DNA of 64,000 nt, from contig JANQRZ010000011.1 in NCBI GenBank assembly GCA_028284265.1, positions 91,691 through 155,690 on the forward strand. The letters run 5' to 3'. Shown piece by piece: positions 8,026 to 18,302 of the stretch. The notes under the pieces were generated by a model. The model was not told the DNA's origin, ran no database searches, and was given only the letters and a program-made list of their open reading frames with translations. A program made the position numbers and the translations under genes. Numbering within the stretch: position 1 is the stretch's first letter; the number at the start of each line of letters is the position of its first letter. This DNA is from Rhodothermales bacterium. Its GTDB lineage: Bacteria; Bacteroidota; Rhodothermia; Rhodothermales; JANQRZ01.

Positions 8026-11000
8026 ATGCCCGCGCTCGCCCTCCTGCTCTTCCTCCTCGCCCCTGCCGCGCTCGCGCAGGTGCAGGACGATTTCGCCGAC
8101 GGCGACTTCACCGCCAACCCGGCGTGGCAGGGCGACACGGACCGCTTCATCGTCGTCCCCTTCGGTGCGGACTTCGGGCTGCGCTCGGACGGCCTCGCCG
8201 AGAACGACACCATCGCGCTAGCCACGATCTCCGACGTGGCATCCGGTCGGTGGGCCTTCACGTTCCGCCACGAGGCCAACCTGACCAACGCCAACGGCAC
8301 CCGCGTTTACCTCATCGCCGACACGCCCAACCTGAAGGGCGAAGTGCAGGGCTACTACATCCAGATCGGCACCAACAACTCGGACGAAATCCGGCTCTAC
8401 CGGCAGGACGGATTGCCGACCGACCGGACCGAACTCGGCGCGAGCGACGGGGCGGTGGTACCGGGCGACGAGGGCACAATCTCGGTCGAGGTGCTGCGCG
8501 ACGACGCGGGTGGCTGGCGCGTGAGCGTAGACGGCACGCCAATCATCGAGGATGTGACGGACGGCACGTACACCGCAAGCGCCGCGCTCGGCGTCTGGCT
8601 CAAGCACTCGACCGCCAACGGCGCGGCGTTCTTCTGGGACGACTTCGTCGCCGACCCCGACTTCGAGGCCGACCTCTCCCCACCCGTCCCACTCGACGTC
8701 ACGGTCACCGACAACGGCGGCACCCTCCTCGTCCAGTTCGACGAAGAACTCGACCCGATCAGCGTCACGCCGAACGGCTTCCTGCTCGACGGCGGGATCG
8801 GCCAGCCCGACGCCGCGAGCGTGGTCGGCGACGGCACGGTCGCCCAACTCACCTTCGCCCCTTCAATCCCGACGGACGACTACACCCTCACGATCTCCGG
8901 CATCGCCGACCTGAGCGGCAACACGCTCGACGAGGCCACGCTCGACTTTTCATTCGAGGCAGACGAGACCCCGCCCGGCCTCATCAGCGCGGCGGCGCTC
9001 AGTGCGACCGAAGTCGAGGTCGTCTTCACGGAACCCGTCCTCGGCTGCGACGGAACGCTCTACGAGATCGCCCCGACGATTGGACAGCCCGGCGACATCC
9101 AGTGTCCGGGCGACGGGACGCGCTACGTGCTCGAACTCGGTGCGCCGCTCTCTGGACCGCAGACGTACACAGTGACCGCGACGGACATCGAAGACCTCAA
9201 CGGGAACGTCACCCTCGAAACCTCGGCGGGCTTTTTCTTCGGCGACTTCGACACGCCTGAGCCACGCGAAATCGTCATCAACGAGGTAATGTTCGACCCG
9301 CCCGACATCGCGAACGACGAGTACGTCGAACTCTTCAACCGGACTGCCGACCGAACCTTCGACCTCAGCGCCCTCACCCTCTCCGACAACGCCAGCACGC
9401 CGGTCCCAATCACCGATCAGTCGACCGCGCTCGGACCGGGCGACTACGCCGTGCTCGTGCGCGACCCCGACGCCTTCCAGCTTCAATTCCCCGGCGTGCC
9501 GTTTATCGAAGTCACGGGCTTTCCCGCGCTCAACAACTCCGGCGACACACCGACCATCTGGTTTGGCGACACGGTCATCGACTCTGTGGCGTACCTGCCG
9601 AGTTGGGGCGGCACCGATGCCTCGCTCGAACGCAAAGACCCCACCGGGCCGAGCAACAGCGCGTCCAACTTCGCCACCTCCACCGACCCACGCGGCGGCA
9701 CTCCCGGCGCAGAGAACTCTGTCTTCGAGGTCGATACCACGCCGCCCGTTCCGCTCGACGCCGAGGTATCGGGCGATGGACAGACGGTCACGGTTTTCTT
9801 CGATGAGCCGCTGAAGCCGGCGACCGTTGTTCCCGGCAGCTTCTCGATTGATGGTGGTGCTCCGGTCGTTGCCGATGCCGCCTATGACGAAGGCCAAGTC
9901 GCCGCCATCCTGACGCTGGCTGCACCACTCGATCCGGGGAGCTACACTGTCACCATCACCGGCGTCGAAGACCTCGCAGGCAACGCGACCGACGGAGCCA
10001 CCATCGCTATCACCTTCGACCCGGACCTGACACCGCCTGCGCTCGCCTCGGTCCGAGCACTCGACGCTACAACTGTCGCCGTCATCTTCACCGAGCCGGT
10101 GGCCCCAGCCTCGGCGGGCACGCCGACGAACTATGCTATCGACAACGGCATCGGGCAGCCGGTGAGCGTGGCAGTGGCCCCCAAAGGCAATCCGACGCGC
10201 GTGGTGCTCGCGCTCGGCACACCACTCATCGGGCCGCAGAGCTATACGCTGACGGCCTCGAACATCGCCGACCTGAACGGCAACGTGCTCGGCTCCGATT
10301 CGGCGACGTTCTTCTTCGGCGAGGGGGATGTGCCGGATGTGCGCGACCTCGTCGTCAATGAAATCATGTACGACCCACCGGACGTGTCGAGCGACGAGTA
10401 TGTCGAGCTTTTCAACCGCTCTGACGGCCTCTTCGACCTGAGCGAGTTCACACTCTCCGACGAAAGCGCAACGGTGCCCATCGCCGACGCCTCGCTGTTT
10501 CTCTCGCCGGGCGAGTACGTCGCCCTCGTCCGCGATGCCGAGGCGTTCCAAGTGCAATTCCCCGGCGTATCGTTTGTTGAGGTGCCCGGATTCCCCGGTC
10601 TCAACAACGGCGGCGACGCGGTCGTCATTCGCTATGAGCCGAGCGGCTTGGTGGTGGATTCGGTCCGCTACGAGCCGAGTTGGGGCGGGAGCGACGCCTC
10701 GCTGGAGCGCCGTAGTGCCGATGGGCCAAGCAACGTGTCGTCCAACTTCGCTACCTCTGTCGATCCGCGCGGTGGCACCCCGGCGGCTCCGAACAGCGTC
10801 CCGCCCGACACCGCTCCGCCGGTACCCACCGACATCGACGTGTCGAGTGACGGAACCACAGTCACTGTCTTTTTCGACGAACCGCTCGACGCAAGCTCGG
10901 TCGTGCCGGGCAACTTCGTGGTTGACAACGGCGCACCCACTATCGGTGAAGCGACCTACCTCGGCGATGAAGAGGCCGCCGTCCAGCTTGTGCTCACCGC

Positions 11001-13122
11001 TTCGCTCGCGGCGGGCGACTACACACTTACGATCACCGGCGTCACCGATCAACTCGGCAATGCCGCCAGTGGCGCAACGATTCCCTTCTCTTTCGAGCCT
11101 GATGAGACGCCGCCTGCGCTGCTACTCGCCTCTGCCACCGCTCCCAACCTCGTGGAGGTCCGCTTCTCGGAACCCGTCGCCGAAGCCTCGGCAGGCGATA
11201 CGGACAACTATGTCGTCGACAACGGCATCGGCCAGCCGACGGTGGTGGAATACGCGCCGGACGGCGACCTCGCCCGCGTCACGCTTGCCTTCACCACGCC
11301 GCTCACCGAGGGTACGCGCTACACGCTCACGGTGAGCAACATCGAAGACCTCGCCGGAAACGTGCTGGTCGAGGCGTCGGCTCCGTTCTTCTTCGGCGAG
11401 AGCGAGATGCCTGCGGTGCGCGAGATCGTCGTCAACGAAATCCAGTTCCAGTCGCCGCAGGGCAACGAGGGTGAGTACGTCGAGTTGTTCAACCGCTCCG
11501 ACAAGAACTTCGACCTGAGCGCCTTCACCTTCGCCGACGCCGCGAGTACGCCCGCTGAGATCGCCGCCGCGCCGTTTTTCCTACTCCCCGGCCAGTACCT
11601 CGCCCTCGTCGCCGACGCTAAGACCTTTACCGCTGCATTCCCCGAAGCGGGGCCGTTCCTCGAAGTGGATGGCTTCCCCAACCTCAACGCCGGAGGCGAT
11701 GCGGTCGTGATCCGCTACACGCCGACGGGCGCAACAGTAGACTCGGTGCAATACGAACCCGGCTGGGGCACCTCCGATACCGCCACGCTCGAACGCATCG
11801 ACCCGGACGGGCCGAGCAACAGCGGGTTCAACTGGGCCTCGTCGGAAGATCCGAACGGCGGAACACCGGGGATAGAAAACTCGGTATTCGCGCCCGACAC
11901 CGGCGCGCCGTCCGTTGTCTTCGCTGAGCAACTCACCGAGACCAGCGTTCGGGTGTACCTCACCGAGCCGCTCGATCCCGCGTCTGTGCAGTCCGACGAC
12001 TTCGCGCTATCCGGTGGGGCGACGCCGGACTCGGTGCGCGTCAGCAGCGACGAGCCGACGGTAGACCTCGTCTTCGCGGGCGGCGTGAGCGGCGGCACGC
12101 TCACTATCGGCCCCATCGCAGACTTCGTCGGCAATCCCGGCGGCGAAACGACCGTAACGCTCGCTCGCCTCGCGCCGGTCGGTGGACTCGTCATCAACGA
12201 GACCATGTTCGACCCGCTCCGCGACGCCAACGACGGTCGGCTCGACGGGACCGAGTACATCGAGCTGCTCAACACGACGGACCTGACACTGACACTGACG
12301 CGAGTGCAGGTCACCGACGCGCAGGACGAAAATGGGAGTGTCCGCGACATCGACATCGGCGGTCGGCTGACGGGCGCCGTGCCGTTCGCCGCGCTGGAAC
12401 CCGGTGGCTATGCTGTCGCCTTCGCCGACACCAGCGTCTTCGGCGACCGCTTCCCCTCGCCGCCGAGTCAGAGCGCGCTCGCTGACTCATCGCTCATCGC
12501 CCGGTTCTACTCGGCGACAGATTTTTCCGGCACGCTCCTCCTCCCCGTCGACCGAACGACCCTCTCGCTCACCAACTCCGAAGACACGATCCGCTTGCTT
12601 CGAGGCGATAGCCTCCTGGTCGACAGCGTGGCCTATGCCGACGACTGGCACCGGCTCGAACTCGACGATGCGACCGGCATCGCTCTCGAACGGATCAGCC
12701 CCGATGGGCCGAGCAGCGACGCGAGCAACTGGACCAGCAGCCTCGATCCCTCGGGCGGGACGCCGGGGCGACAGAACAGCGTCTTCCTACTACCGGGTGA
12801 GATGCCTGCTGCGCCCGGCCTGACAATCTCGCCTTCGCCATTCAATGCCCAGGTTGGGACGCAAATCAGCTACACGCTAGAGGCCGAAGCGGCCCTCGTC
12901 CGCGTTCGCATCTTCGACGGGGCCGGGCGGCTGGTCCGCACGCTCGAAGACGCCGCGCTCGGCGGCAACACCGTCACCGGCACCCTGACGTGGCAGGGCC
13001 GCGATGACGACGGGCGACAACTTCGCATTGGCATCTACATCGTCTTTCTCGAAGCCCTCGACCTACAAGGCGGGCGGACCGAGGCCTACAAAGAAGTCGC
13101 CGTGCTCGCACGAACGCTGTGA
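8026..13122 (+). CDS. Giant secreted protein with Ig-like and lamin-tail domains
   Basis: I start this protein (about 1,698 residues) at ATG 8026, because that Met opens a standard signal peptide ('MPALALLLFLLAPAALAQ'); the frame extends to 7942 but the upstream part is not signal-like. An N-terminal lectin/glucanase-like region of about 200 residues ends in the first SbsA-type Ig-like domain ('TPPV/PPVPLDV...FDEELDP'). Pairs of Ig-like domains then alternate with lamin-tail domains, whose starts read 'REIVINEVMFDPP', 'RDLVVNEIMYDPP', 'REIVVNEIQFQSP' and 'GLVINETMFDP'. The C-terminus is a FlgD-like Ig fold ('SPSPFNAQVG ... GRLVRTL') that ends in a strand rather than the short T9SS tail seen elsewhere here. 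It is probably a cell-surface or secreted adhesion/structural protein; lamin-tail domains often accompany secreted nucleases, but none is visible here. Confidence 0.75.
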   Translation: MPALALLLFLLAPAALAQVQDDFADGDFTANPAWQGDTDRFIVVPFGADFGLRSDGLAENDTIALATISDVASGRWAFTFRHEANLTNANGTRVYLIADTPNLKGEVQGYYIQIGTNNSDEIRLYRQDGLPTDRTELGASDGAVVPGDEGTISVEVLRDDAGGWRVSVDGTPIIEDVTDGTYTASAALGVWLKHSTANGAAFFWDDFVADPDFEADLSPPVPLDVTVTDNGGTLLVQFDEELDPISVTPNGFLLDGGIGQPDAASVVGDGTVAQLTFAPSIPTDDYTLTISGIADLSGNTLDEATLDFSFEADETPPGLISAAALSATEVEVVFTEPVLGCDGTLYEIAPTIGQPGDIQCPGDGTRYVLELGAPLSGPQTYTVTATDIEDLNGNVTLETSAGFFFGDFDTPEPREIVINEVMFDPPDIANDEYVELFNRTADRTFDLSALTLSDNASTPVPITDQSTALGPGDYAVLVRDPDAFQLQFPGVPFIEVTGFPALNNSGDTPTIWFGDTVIDSVAYLPSWGGTDASLERKDPTGPSNSASNFATSTDPRGGTPGAENSVFEVDTTPPVPLDAEVSGDGQTVTVFFDEPLKPATVVPGSFSIDGGAPVVADAAYDEGQVAAILTLAAPLDPGSYTVTITGVEDLAGNATDGATIAITFDPDLTPPALASVRALDATTVAVIFTEPVAPASAGTPTNYAIDNGIGQPVSVAVAPKGNPTRVVLALGTPLIGPQSYTLTASNIADLNGNVLGSDSATFFFGEGDVPDVRDLVVNEIMYDPPDVSSDEYVELFNRSDGLFDLSEFTLSDESATVPIADASLFLSPGEYVALVRDAEAFQVQFPGVSFVEVPGFPGLNNGGDAVVIRYEPSGLVVDSVRYEPSWGGSDASLERRSADGPSNVSSNFATSVDPRGGTPAAPNSVPPDTAPPVPTDIDVSSDGTTVTVFFDEPLDASSVVPGNFVVDNGAPTIGEATYLGDEEAAVQLVLTASLAAGDYTLTITGVTDQLGNAASGATIPFSFEPDETPPALLLASATAPNLVEVRFSEPVAEASAGDTDNYVVDNGIGQPTVVEYAPDGDLARVTLAFTTPLTEGTRYTLTVSNIEDLAGNVLVEASAPFFFGESEMPAVREIVVNEIQFQSPQGNEGEYVELFNRSDKNFDLSAFTFADAASTPAEIAAAPFFLLPGQYLALVADAKTFTAAFPEAGPFLEVDGFPNLNAGGDAVVIRYTPTGATVDSVQYEPGWGTSDTATLERIDPDGPSNSGFNWASSEDPNGGTPGIENSVFAPDTGAPSVVFAEQLTETSVRVYLTEPLDPASVQSDDFALSGGATPDSVRVSSDEPTVDLVFAGGVSGGTLTIGPIADFVGNPGGETTVTLARLAPVGGLVINETMFDPLRDANDGRLDGTEYIELLNTTDLTLTLTRVQVTDAQDENGSVRDIDIGGRLTGAVPFAALEPGGYAVAFADTSVFGDRFPSPPSQSALADSSLIARFYSATDFSGTLLLPVDRTTLSLTNSEDTIRLLRGDSLLVDSVAYADDWHRLELDDATGIALERISPDGPSSDASNWTSSLDPSGGTPGRQNSVFLLPGEMPAAPGLTISPSPFNAQVGTQISYTLEAEAALVRVRIFDGAGRLVRTLEDAALGGNTVTGTLTWQGRDDDGRQLRIGIYIVFLEALDLQGGRTEAYKEVAVLARTL
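8680..12780 (+). repeat. Intragenic long-period repeats (Ig pair plus lamin-tail unit)
   Basis: Within the giant secreted protein, an approximately 1.05-1.1 kb unit recurs three times in nearly the same order, with a partial fourth: two Ig-like domains then one lamin-tail domain. DNA-level echoes include 'gacaacggcatcgg' near 10141 and 11218, and 'gagccgctcgac'-like words. Units are diverged, so the repeat is old rather than a recent tandem duplication. Confidence 0.6.
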
Positions 13123-13146
13123 GATTACTGAGCGATTCGGGATACA

Positions 13147-13185
13147 CTCAATCACCCAAACAGCCAATCCCTCAATCACTCAATG
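13147..13185 (+). repeat. Short direct repeats in spacer
   Basis: The 9-mer 'ctcaatcac' occurs at 13147-13155 and 13171-13179, with a partial third copy directly after. It lies in the 130 bp between the giant protein and the Fe-S carrier gene. Function is unknown; it may be a remnant of a low-complexity repeat. Confidence 0.4.
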
Positions 13186-13252
13186 TTAAAGGAACTGCCC
13201 CCGCGCGGCCCGGTTGTAGCGGGGCATCAAGACCAAGCCTCTACCGTGTCCC

Positions 13253-13624
13253 ATGAGCACGACAGCCGTATCCCCCACTGAGCCGACCTCCCGCCCTGCG
13301 CCGATCACAATTTCTGACCGCGCGGCGTCCGAGGTCAAGCGCATCGTCGCCAACAAGCAGATTCCCGACGGCTATGGTCTCCGCGTCGGGGTCAAAGGCG
13401 GCGGCTGTTCGGGGATGAGCTACGTGCTCGGCTTCGACAAGGCGCGTGAGCACGACCTCCACTTCGAGATCGACGGCATTACCGTGTACCTCGACAAGCG
13501 TCATGGTCTGTATCTCATGGGTACCACCGTCGACTACCACGATGGACTCGACGCGCGCGGTTTTGTCTTTGACAACCCTAACGCCACGCAGACGTGTGGC
13601 TGCGGGTCCAGCTTCAGCGCCTGA
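13253..13624 (+). CDS. A-type iron-sulfur carrier (HesB/IscA/ErpA family)
   Basis: This 123-residue protein carries the three invariant cysteines of A-type Fe-S carriers: one in 'GGGCSGMSY' and two in the C-terminal 'TCGCGSSF'. It has the usual fold length plus an N-terminal extension of about 17 Pro/Thr-rich residues. It receives [2Fe-2S] or [4Fe-4S] clusters from a scaffold and passes them to apo-enzymes in the cytoplasm. No other isc or suf gene lies nearby, so it cannot be assigned to IscA, SufA or ErpA from context. The ATG at 13253 follows a 130 bp spacer with no clear promoter match. Confidence 0.9.
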   Translation: MSTTAVSPTEPTSRPAPITISDRAASEVKRIVANKQIPDGYGLRVGVKGGGCSGMSYVLGFDKAREHDLHFEIDGITVYLDKRHGLYLMGTTVDYHDGLDARGFVFDNPNATQTCGCGSSFSA

Positions 13625-13712
13625 CGGCTCGCTCAGCGCGGGCCGCCGTTCGGCAGCACGGAGCAACCGTTCATCCAGAGGGCACCGCCCCTCGCGCATC
13701 AACAGCGGCAGG

Positions 13713-13740
13713 CGGTGCGTTTGTTTTACGAAGCGCACCG
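13713..13740 (+). other. Hairpin upstream of clpC
   Basis: 'cggtgcgttt' (13713-13722) pairs with 'aagcgcaccg' (13731-13740), including one G-U pair, around an eight-base loop. No T-run follows, so it is not a convincing intrinsic terminator. It lies in the 227 bp between the Fe-S carrier gene and clpC and could be a 5' UTR element or an RNA-processing site. Confidence 0.4.
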
Positions 13741-13851
13741 TCCTCGGCCCGTTCTTTGTATCTATCGGGGTTGGCGACCTGATCCGCACCGCGTGCGGCC
13801 CTCCGTCGCTGTTTTGCCCCACCACCCGGCCCAGGCCAAGCAACTCCCTCC

Positions 13852-16392
13852 ATGGAAGGTAACTTTTCGAACCGCGTCCGCGACGTAATCTCCTACAGCC
13901 GGGAGGAAGCGATCCGGCTCGGGCACGACTACATCGGGACGGAGCACTTGCTCCTCGGCGTCATCCGCGAGGGCGAGGGCATCGCGGTCAAAATCCTCCG
14001 CAACCTCGGGGCGGACCTCCTCAAGCTCAAGAAGGCTATCGAGGACAGTGTTCGCTCCAGCGGTGGCACCCTCACGGTCGGGAACATCCCGCTGACGAAG
14101 CAGGCCGAGAAGGTGCTCAAGATCACCTACCTCGAAGCCAAGCTCTACAAGAGCGACGTGATCGGCACCGAGCACCTGCTGCTGAGTCTCCTGCGTGACG
14201 ATGAGAACATCGCCGCCCAGATTCTCCAGCAGGGCTTCTCGATCACTTACGACGCCGTCCGCGCCGAACTCGACTCGATCATCTCCGGCACCAGCTCCGG
14301 CCGCTCCTCCTCGCGCGGCGGTAGCTCGTCCGGTTCAGCCAGAGAGCGCAGCAAAATGGCAGAAAAAAGCAAAACCCCCGTCCTCGACAACTTTGGCCGC
14401 GACCTCACCAAGCTGGCCGAAGACGACAAGCTCGACCCCATCGTGGGCCGCGAGCGCGAGATCGAGCGTGTGGCTCAGGTCCTGAGCCGCCGCAAGAAAA
14501 ACAACCCGGTACTCATCGGTGAACCGGGCGTTGGTAAGACTGCCATCGCCGAGGGCCTCGCGCTCCGCATCGTCCAGCGCAAGGTGTCGCGTGTGCTCTA
14601 TGACAAGCGCATCGTCACGCTCGACCTCGCCGCTCTCGTCGCTGGCACCAAGTACCGAGGCCAGTTCGAGGAGCGGATGAAGGCCGTGATGAATGAGTTG
14701 GAGAAATCGCCCGAGGTGATTCTCTTCATCGACGAACTGCATACCCTCGTCGGCGCGGGCGGTGCGTCTGGCTCGCTCGATGCATCGAATATGTTCAAGC
14801 CCGCCCTCGCGCGCGGCGAGATTCAGTGCATCGGCGCGACGACACTCGACGAGTACCGCCAGTACATCGAGAAAGACGGTGCCCTCGACCGACGCTTCCA
14901 GAAAATCCTCGTCGAGCCGGCCACACCCGAGGAGGCGCTCGAAATCCTCAACAACATCAAGGATCGCTACGAGGACCACCACAATGTCCTCTTCAGCGAG
15001 GAAGCGCTCGACCTTGCCGTCAAGCTCTCGGACCGCTACATCACCGACCGCCACCTCCCGGACAAGGCCATCGACGTGATGGACGAGGCAGGCGCGCGTG
15101 TCCACCTCTCCAACATCAAGGTGCCCGCCGAAATCCTCACTCTCGAAGCGCAAATCGAGGAGATCAAGGAGGAGAAGAACCAGGTTGTCAAGAGCCAGAA
15201 GTTCGAGGAGGCGGCCCAACTCCGCGACAAGGAGAAGAAGGTGCAGGAGGAGTTGGAAAACGCGAAGGAAGAATGGGAGCGTCAGGCCGAGACTGAGGTC
15301 CACGACGTTTCCGACATCGACATCGCCCAAGTCGTGGCGATGATGACAGGCATTCCGGTGGACAAGATTTCGTCGCCCGAGGGCCAGAAGCTGATGAAGA
15401 TGGGCGAGGCGCTCATGGGCACCGTCGTCGGTCAGGACGATGCCATCGAGAAGCTAGCCCGTGCGATCCGCCGCACCCGCGCCGGTCTCAAAGACCCGAA
15501 GCGGCCCATCGGTTCGTTCATCTTCCTCGGCCCCACCGGCGTCGGCAAGACCGAGTTGGCGAAGCGTCTCACCGAGTTTCTCTTCGACAACCAGGAGTCG
15601 CTCATTCGGATCGACATGTCGGAGTACATGGAGAAATTCTCCGTGTCCCGCCTCGTCGGTGCGCCTCCCGGCTACGTCGGCTATGAGGAGGGCGGCCAGC
15701 TTACCGAGAAGGTCCGCCGCAAGCCGTACTCGGTCGTGCTGCTCGACGAAATCGAGAAGGCGCATCCGGACGTGTTCAACATCCTGCTTCAGGTGCTCGA
15801 TGACGGCATCCTCACCGACGGCCTCGGTCGCCGGGTGGACTTCCGCAACACGATCATCATCATGACCTCGAACATCGGTGCCCGCGACATCAAGAGCATG
15901 GGCAAAGGCATCGGCTTCTCGCAGAGCAGCGACACGTTCGACTACAAGAAGATGAAATCGACGGTCGAGGACGCGCTCAAGCGGGTCTTCAACCCCGAGT
16001 TCCTCAACCGAATCGACGATGTGATCGTCTTCCACCCGCTCGAGAAGAAGCACATCTTCGAGATCATCGACATCATGCAGAAGGACCTCTTCTCGCGTGT
16101 CGAAGAGTTGGGGATCACGATCAAGATGGACAAGAAAGCCAAGAGCTTCCTCGTCGACAAGGGGTACGACCCGCAGTTCGGGGCGCGTCCGCTCCGCCGG
16201 GCGATCCAGAAGTACGTCGAGGACCCGATGGCCGAGTCCATCCTCTCCGACGACCTCGGCGAGGGCGACACCATCACGGTTTCCCACAAAGAGGGCGAAG
16301 AGTTGATCTTCAAGACTAAGAAGGCTCCGAAGGCCAAGGCGAAGAAGCCTGATGCGCCCGAAGAGGAGGAGCCTGCTGAAGAGCAGGAGTAG
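13852..16392 (+). CDS. clpC: ClpC AAA+ unfoldase
   Basis: This 846-residue class I Hsp100 protein has two Clp N repeats (about 1-145, each with 'IGTEHLLL'). AAA module 1 has Walker A 'GEPGVGKT' near residue 222. A coiled-coil middle region contains a UVR motif ('[17 protein letters not shown]', about 440-460), typical of ClpC rather than ClpA or ClpB. AAA module 2 has Walker A 'GPTGVGKT' near 560. 'GKGIGF' near 685 is the (I/L)GF loop that docks on ClpP. The tail is Lys-, Glu- and Pro-rich. It unfolds proteins for degradation by ClpP and takes part in protein quality control. clpP is not in the window. A strong terminator follows at 16412. Confidence 0.95.
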   Translation: MEGNFSNRVRDVISYSREEAIRLGHDYIGTEHLLLGVIREGEGIAVKILRNLGADLLKLKKAIEDSVRSSGGTLTVGNIPLTKQAEKVLKITYLEAKLYKSDVIGTEHLLLSLLRDDENIAAQILQQGFSITYDAVRAELDSIISGTSSGRSSSRGGSSSGSARERSKMAEKSKTPVLDNFGRDLTKLAEDDKLDPIVGREREIERVAQVLSRRKKNNPVLIGEPGVGKTAIAEGLALRIVQRKVSRVLYDKRIVTLDLAALVAGTKYRGQFEERMKAVMNELEKSPEVILFIDELHTLVGAGGASGSLDASNMFKPALARGEIQCIGATTLDEYRQYIEKDGALDRRFQKILVEPATPEEALEILNNIKDRYEDHHNVLFSEEALDLAVKLSDRYITDRHLPDKAIDVMDEAGARVHLSNIKVPAEILTLEAQIEEIKEEKNQVVKSQKFEEAAQLRDKEKKVQEELENAKEEWERQAETEVHDVSDIDIAQVVAMMTGIPVDKISSPEGQKLMKMGEALMGTVVGQDDAIEKLARAIRRTRAGLKDPKRPIGSFIFLGPTGVGKTELAKRLTEFLFDNQESLIRIDMSEYMEKFSVSRLVGAPPGYVGYEEGGQLTEKVRRKPYSVVLLDEIEKAHPDVFNILLQVLDDGILTDGLGRRVDFRNTIIIMTSNIGARDIKSMGKGIGFSQSSDTFDYKKMKSTVEDALKRVFNPEFLNRIDDVIVFHPLEKKHIFEIIDIMQKDLFSRVEELGITIKMDKKAKSFLVDKGYDPQFGARPLRRAIQKYVEDPMAESILSDDLGEGDTITVSHKEGEELIFKTKKAPKAKAKKPDAPEEEEPAEEQE

Positions 16393-16411
16393 CCGCCTCG
16401 GCTGCAACCTC

Positions 16412-16447
16412 AAGCGCCCCACTACCGACTCTGGTAGTGGGGCGCTT
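16412..16447. terminator. Bidirectional terminator between clpC and serC
   Basis: A perfect 15-bp inverted repeat (16412-16426 with 16433-16447) surrounds the loop 'gactct'. It sits 19 bp after the clpC stop and 24 bp from the stop of convergent serC, so it can serve both. The T-tracts are short ('cttcgcttta'). Confidence 0.8.
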
Positions 16448-16470
16448 CGCTTTAGGCGATCAGGCTACGT

Positions 16471-17610
16471 CTAGCCGTTGGTCCGCTCGAACTCCTGCAT
16501 GAACTGCACGAGCGCCTCGACGGACTCCTGCGCGCAGGCGTTGTAGATTGAAGCACGAAGACCGCCGACAGAGCGATACCCTTTGAGCGCGAGTAGCCCC
16601 TCTCCTTTGGCCTCTTGAATGAATCGGGCTTCGAGGTCTTCATCGCCACCCTTGATGCGGAAGGTGACGTTCATCTTCGAGCGAGAGTCTTCCCGCGCTG
16701 TGCCTTGGTAGAAATCCGTTGCATCGATAGCCCCGTAGAGACGGGCGGCCTTCTCCTCGTTCTGCTTCTGGATGGCCGGAAGCCCGCCGAGGTTCTGGAG
16801 CCAGCGGAGCACCTTCTCGATCATGTAGACCGCGAAGACGGGCGGCGTGTTGAACAACTTGGCTGTGTGCGTTCGATAATCGAGCATCGTTGGGAGGCCG
16901 TCGCGTCGCTGCTGGAGGAAGTCCTCCTTAACGAGAACGACCGTGGCTCCGGCGGGGCCGATGTTCTTCTGCGCCCCAGCGTAGATCAGCCCGTAGCGCT
17001 CGACCGACATAGGGCGGCTGAGGAAGTCCGAGGAAGCATCGCAGACGAGCGGCACATCAACGTCCGGCTCTTCGGCGAACTCGGTGCCGAAGATAGTGTT
17101 GTTCGAGGTGTAGTGCAGGTAAGCCGCGTCGGGGCTGAGGTCCCAAGTCGCTGGCTCCGGGATGTAGTTGAAGTTCGACGCTTCGGACGAGGCCGCGACG
17201 TGCGGTGCGGCGTTCCGGCTCTGCCCGACGATCTGCGCCTCCTTGATCGCCTTCTTACTCCACGAGCCTGTGTTGAGATAATCCGCCGAGCCACCCTCGG
17301 GCAGGAAGTTGAGCGGCACCTGATGAAACTGCATCGACGCCCCGCCCTGAAGAAAGAGGACGTGCCAGTCGTCGCCGAGACCAAGGAGTGTTCTGAGGTG
17401 CGCGACGGCGCGCTCGTTGACCTCGGTGTAGGCGGGCGAGCGGTGGCTGATCTCCATGATCGACGAGCCGAGGTCACCGTAGACCGGCAACTGGTCGCGG
17501 ACCTCCAGCATGACCTCTAGCGGGAGCGTGCCGGGACCGGCGGAGAAATTGTGTAGCCGCTTGTGATCGGCGGCAGCAGGCGTGGAATCGTAGGCGACAG
17601 GCTGCATCAT
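16471..17610 (-). CDS. serC: Phosphoserine aminotransferase
   Basis: This 379-residue PLP enzyme converts 3-phosphohydroxypyruvate and glutamate to phosphoserine and 2-oxoglutarate in serine synthesis (family members can also act in pyridoxal phosphate synthesis). Family signatures are 'NFSAGPGTLP' near the N-terminus, 'LQGGASMQFHQVPLNFL', and the PLP lysine in 'YAGAQKNIGPAG'. The C-terminal half is complete ('GGLRASIYNACAQESV'). Length is slightly above the usual 360 because of about 20 extra N-terminal residues; the Met at 17610 and the next one at 17607 are both possible starts. It is cytoplasmic, with no serA or serB nearby. Confidence 0.92.
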   Translation of the reverse strand: MMQPVAYDSTPAAADHKRLHNFSAGPGTLPLEVMLEVRDQLPVYGDLGSSIMEISHRSPAYTEVNERAVAHLRTLLGLGDDWHVLFLQGGASMQFHQVPLNFLPEGGSADYLNTGSWSKKAIKEAQIVGQSRNAAPHVAASSEASNFNYIPEPATWDLSPDAAYLHYTSNNTIFGTEFAEEPDVDVPLVCDASSDFLSRPMSVERYGLIYAGAQKNIGPAGATVVLVKEDFLQQRRDGLPTMLDYRTHTAKLFNTPPVFAVYMIEKVLRWLQNLGGLPAIQKQNEEKAARLYGAIDATDFYQGTAREDSRSKMNVTFRIKGGDEDLEARFIQEAKGEGLLALKGYRSVGGLRASIYNACAQESVEALVQFMQEFERTNG

Positions 17611-17759
17611 GGCGATGGGCAGAGGGTCAAATGGAAAAAGGAAAGCTGCCCGAATATACAGTGACCGCCATCGCCGGCGAAGCTAGACGCTACTCATTTC
17701 CTTTCATTTCCCCAAGTCACTCGAACGATAGAGCATCGCCTCTGATCTTACTCTAGCCA

Positions 17760-18281
17760 TCAAGGTGAGCCATCCCCGATATCGAGGCGCACTGGTAGAT
17801 CGAAGTTGCCTGCTGTGATGTTGATGATCGGATCACCCTCATCGAATCCCGGCACGTTGACCGTGAAGGTGCCTCGCACACGCTCTCGGCTGAACTCTTG
17901 AAGCATCACGCTTCCGCCGAAGGCACCACCCGCCAGATCTGCGGTATTCGATATCTCCCCACCATCACTGTATTGTGCTTGGTTAGTGCTACCCGGACCG
18001 AGGGCGAGCGTGGCCTCGCCAAATCCAATGGGCTGCAGTTCGAAGAGCAGACCATCTCCAAACAATCGGCACGATATGCTGAGTACGCTGCCCTGATCGT
18101 TGGTGGTAGCACTCGGAGACTGGGCCTCAAAGCTTCTTCCATTGACGCTCGCCGAACAGTCCGCGACTTCCATCATCCCACCGCCGCCACCCGGCGGATC
18201 GTCATCCTCCTCCAATGCGCTTCGATCACAGGCAGTCAGTGTGAGGGCAAGGCACAGGCAAAGCAGGAAGCGGAACGACAT
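17760..18281 (-). CDS. Secreted lipoprotein, unknown function
   Basis: This 173-residue protein has a classic lipobox ('LALTLTACDRS', lipidated Cys at about residue 18), then an acidic/glycine linker and a compact beta-rich domain with two cysteines ('VADCSASVNGRSFEA' and 'LSISCRLFG'). The pattern (an N-terminal 'xVNGxxFxA' strand, a middle 'YSDGGEI' segment and a C-terminal strand 'GNFDLPV') is similar to DUF6252-type lipoproteins common in Bacteroidota; that assignment is from memory. Localisation should be inner or outer membrane facing periplasm or surface. It lies just downstream of the DsbD-like gene (21 bp gap), so they may be co-transcribed. Confidence 0.65.
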   Translation of the reverse strand: MSFRFLLCLCLALTLTACDRSALEEDDDPPGGGGGMMEVADCSASVNGRSFEAQSPSATTNDQGSVLSISCRLFGDGLLFELQPIGFGEATLALGPGSTNQAQYSDGGEISNTADLAGGAFGGSVMLQEFSRERVRGTFTVNVPGFDEGDPIINITAGNFDLPVRLDIGDGSP

Positions 18282-18302
18282 CGGGGGTTTCAGAGAAAAG
18301 GA

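Noticed and set aside
8950..11052. A 700-residue open frame on the minus strand inside the giant surface protein.
   Set aside because: Same effect of high GC and strong codon bias; composition is Arg/Gly/Val-rich with no domain, and the plus-strand frame has clear Ig and lamin-tail repeats.
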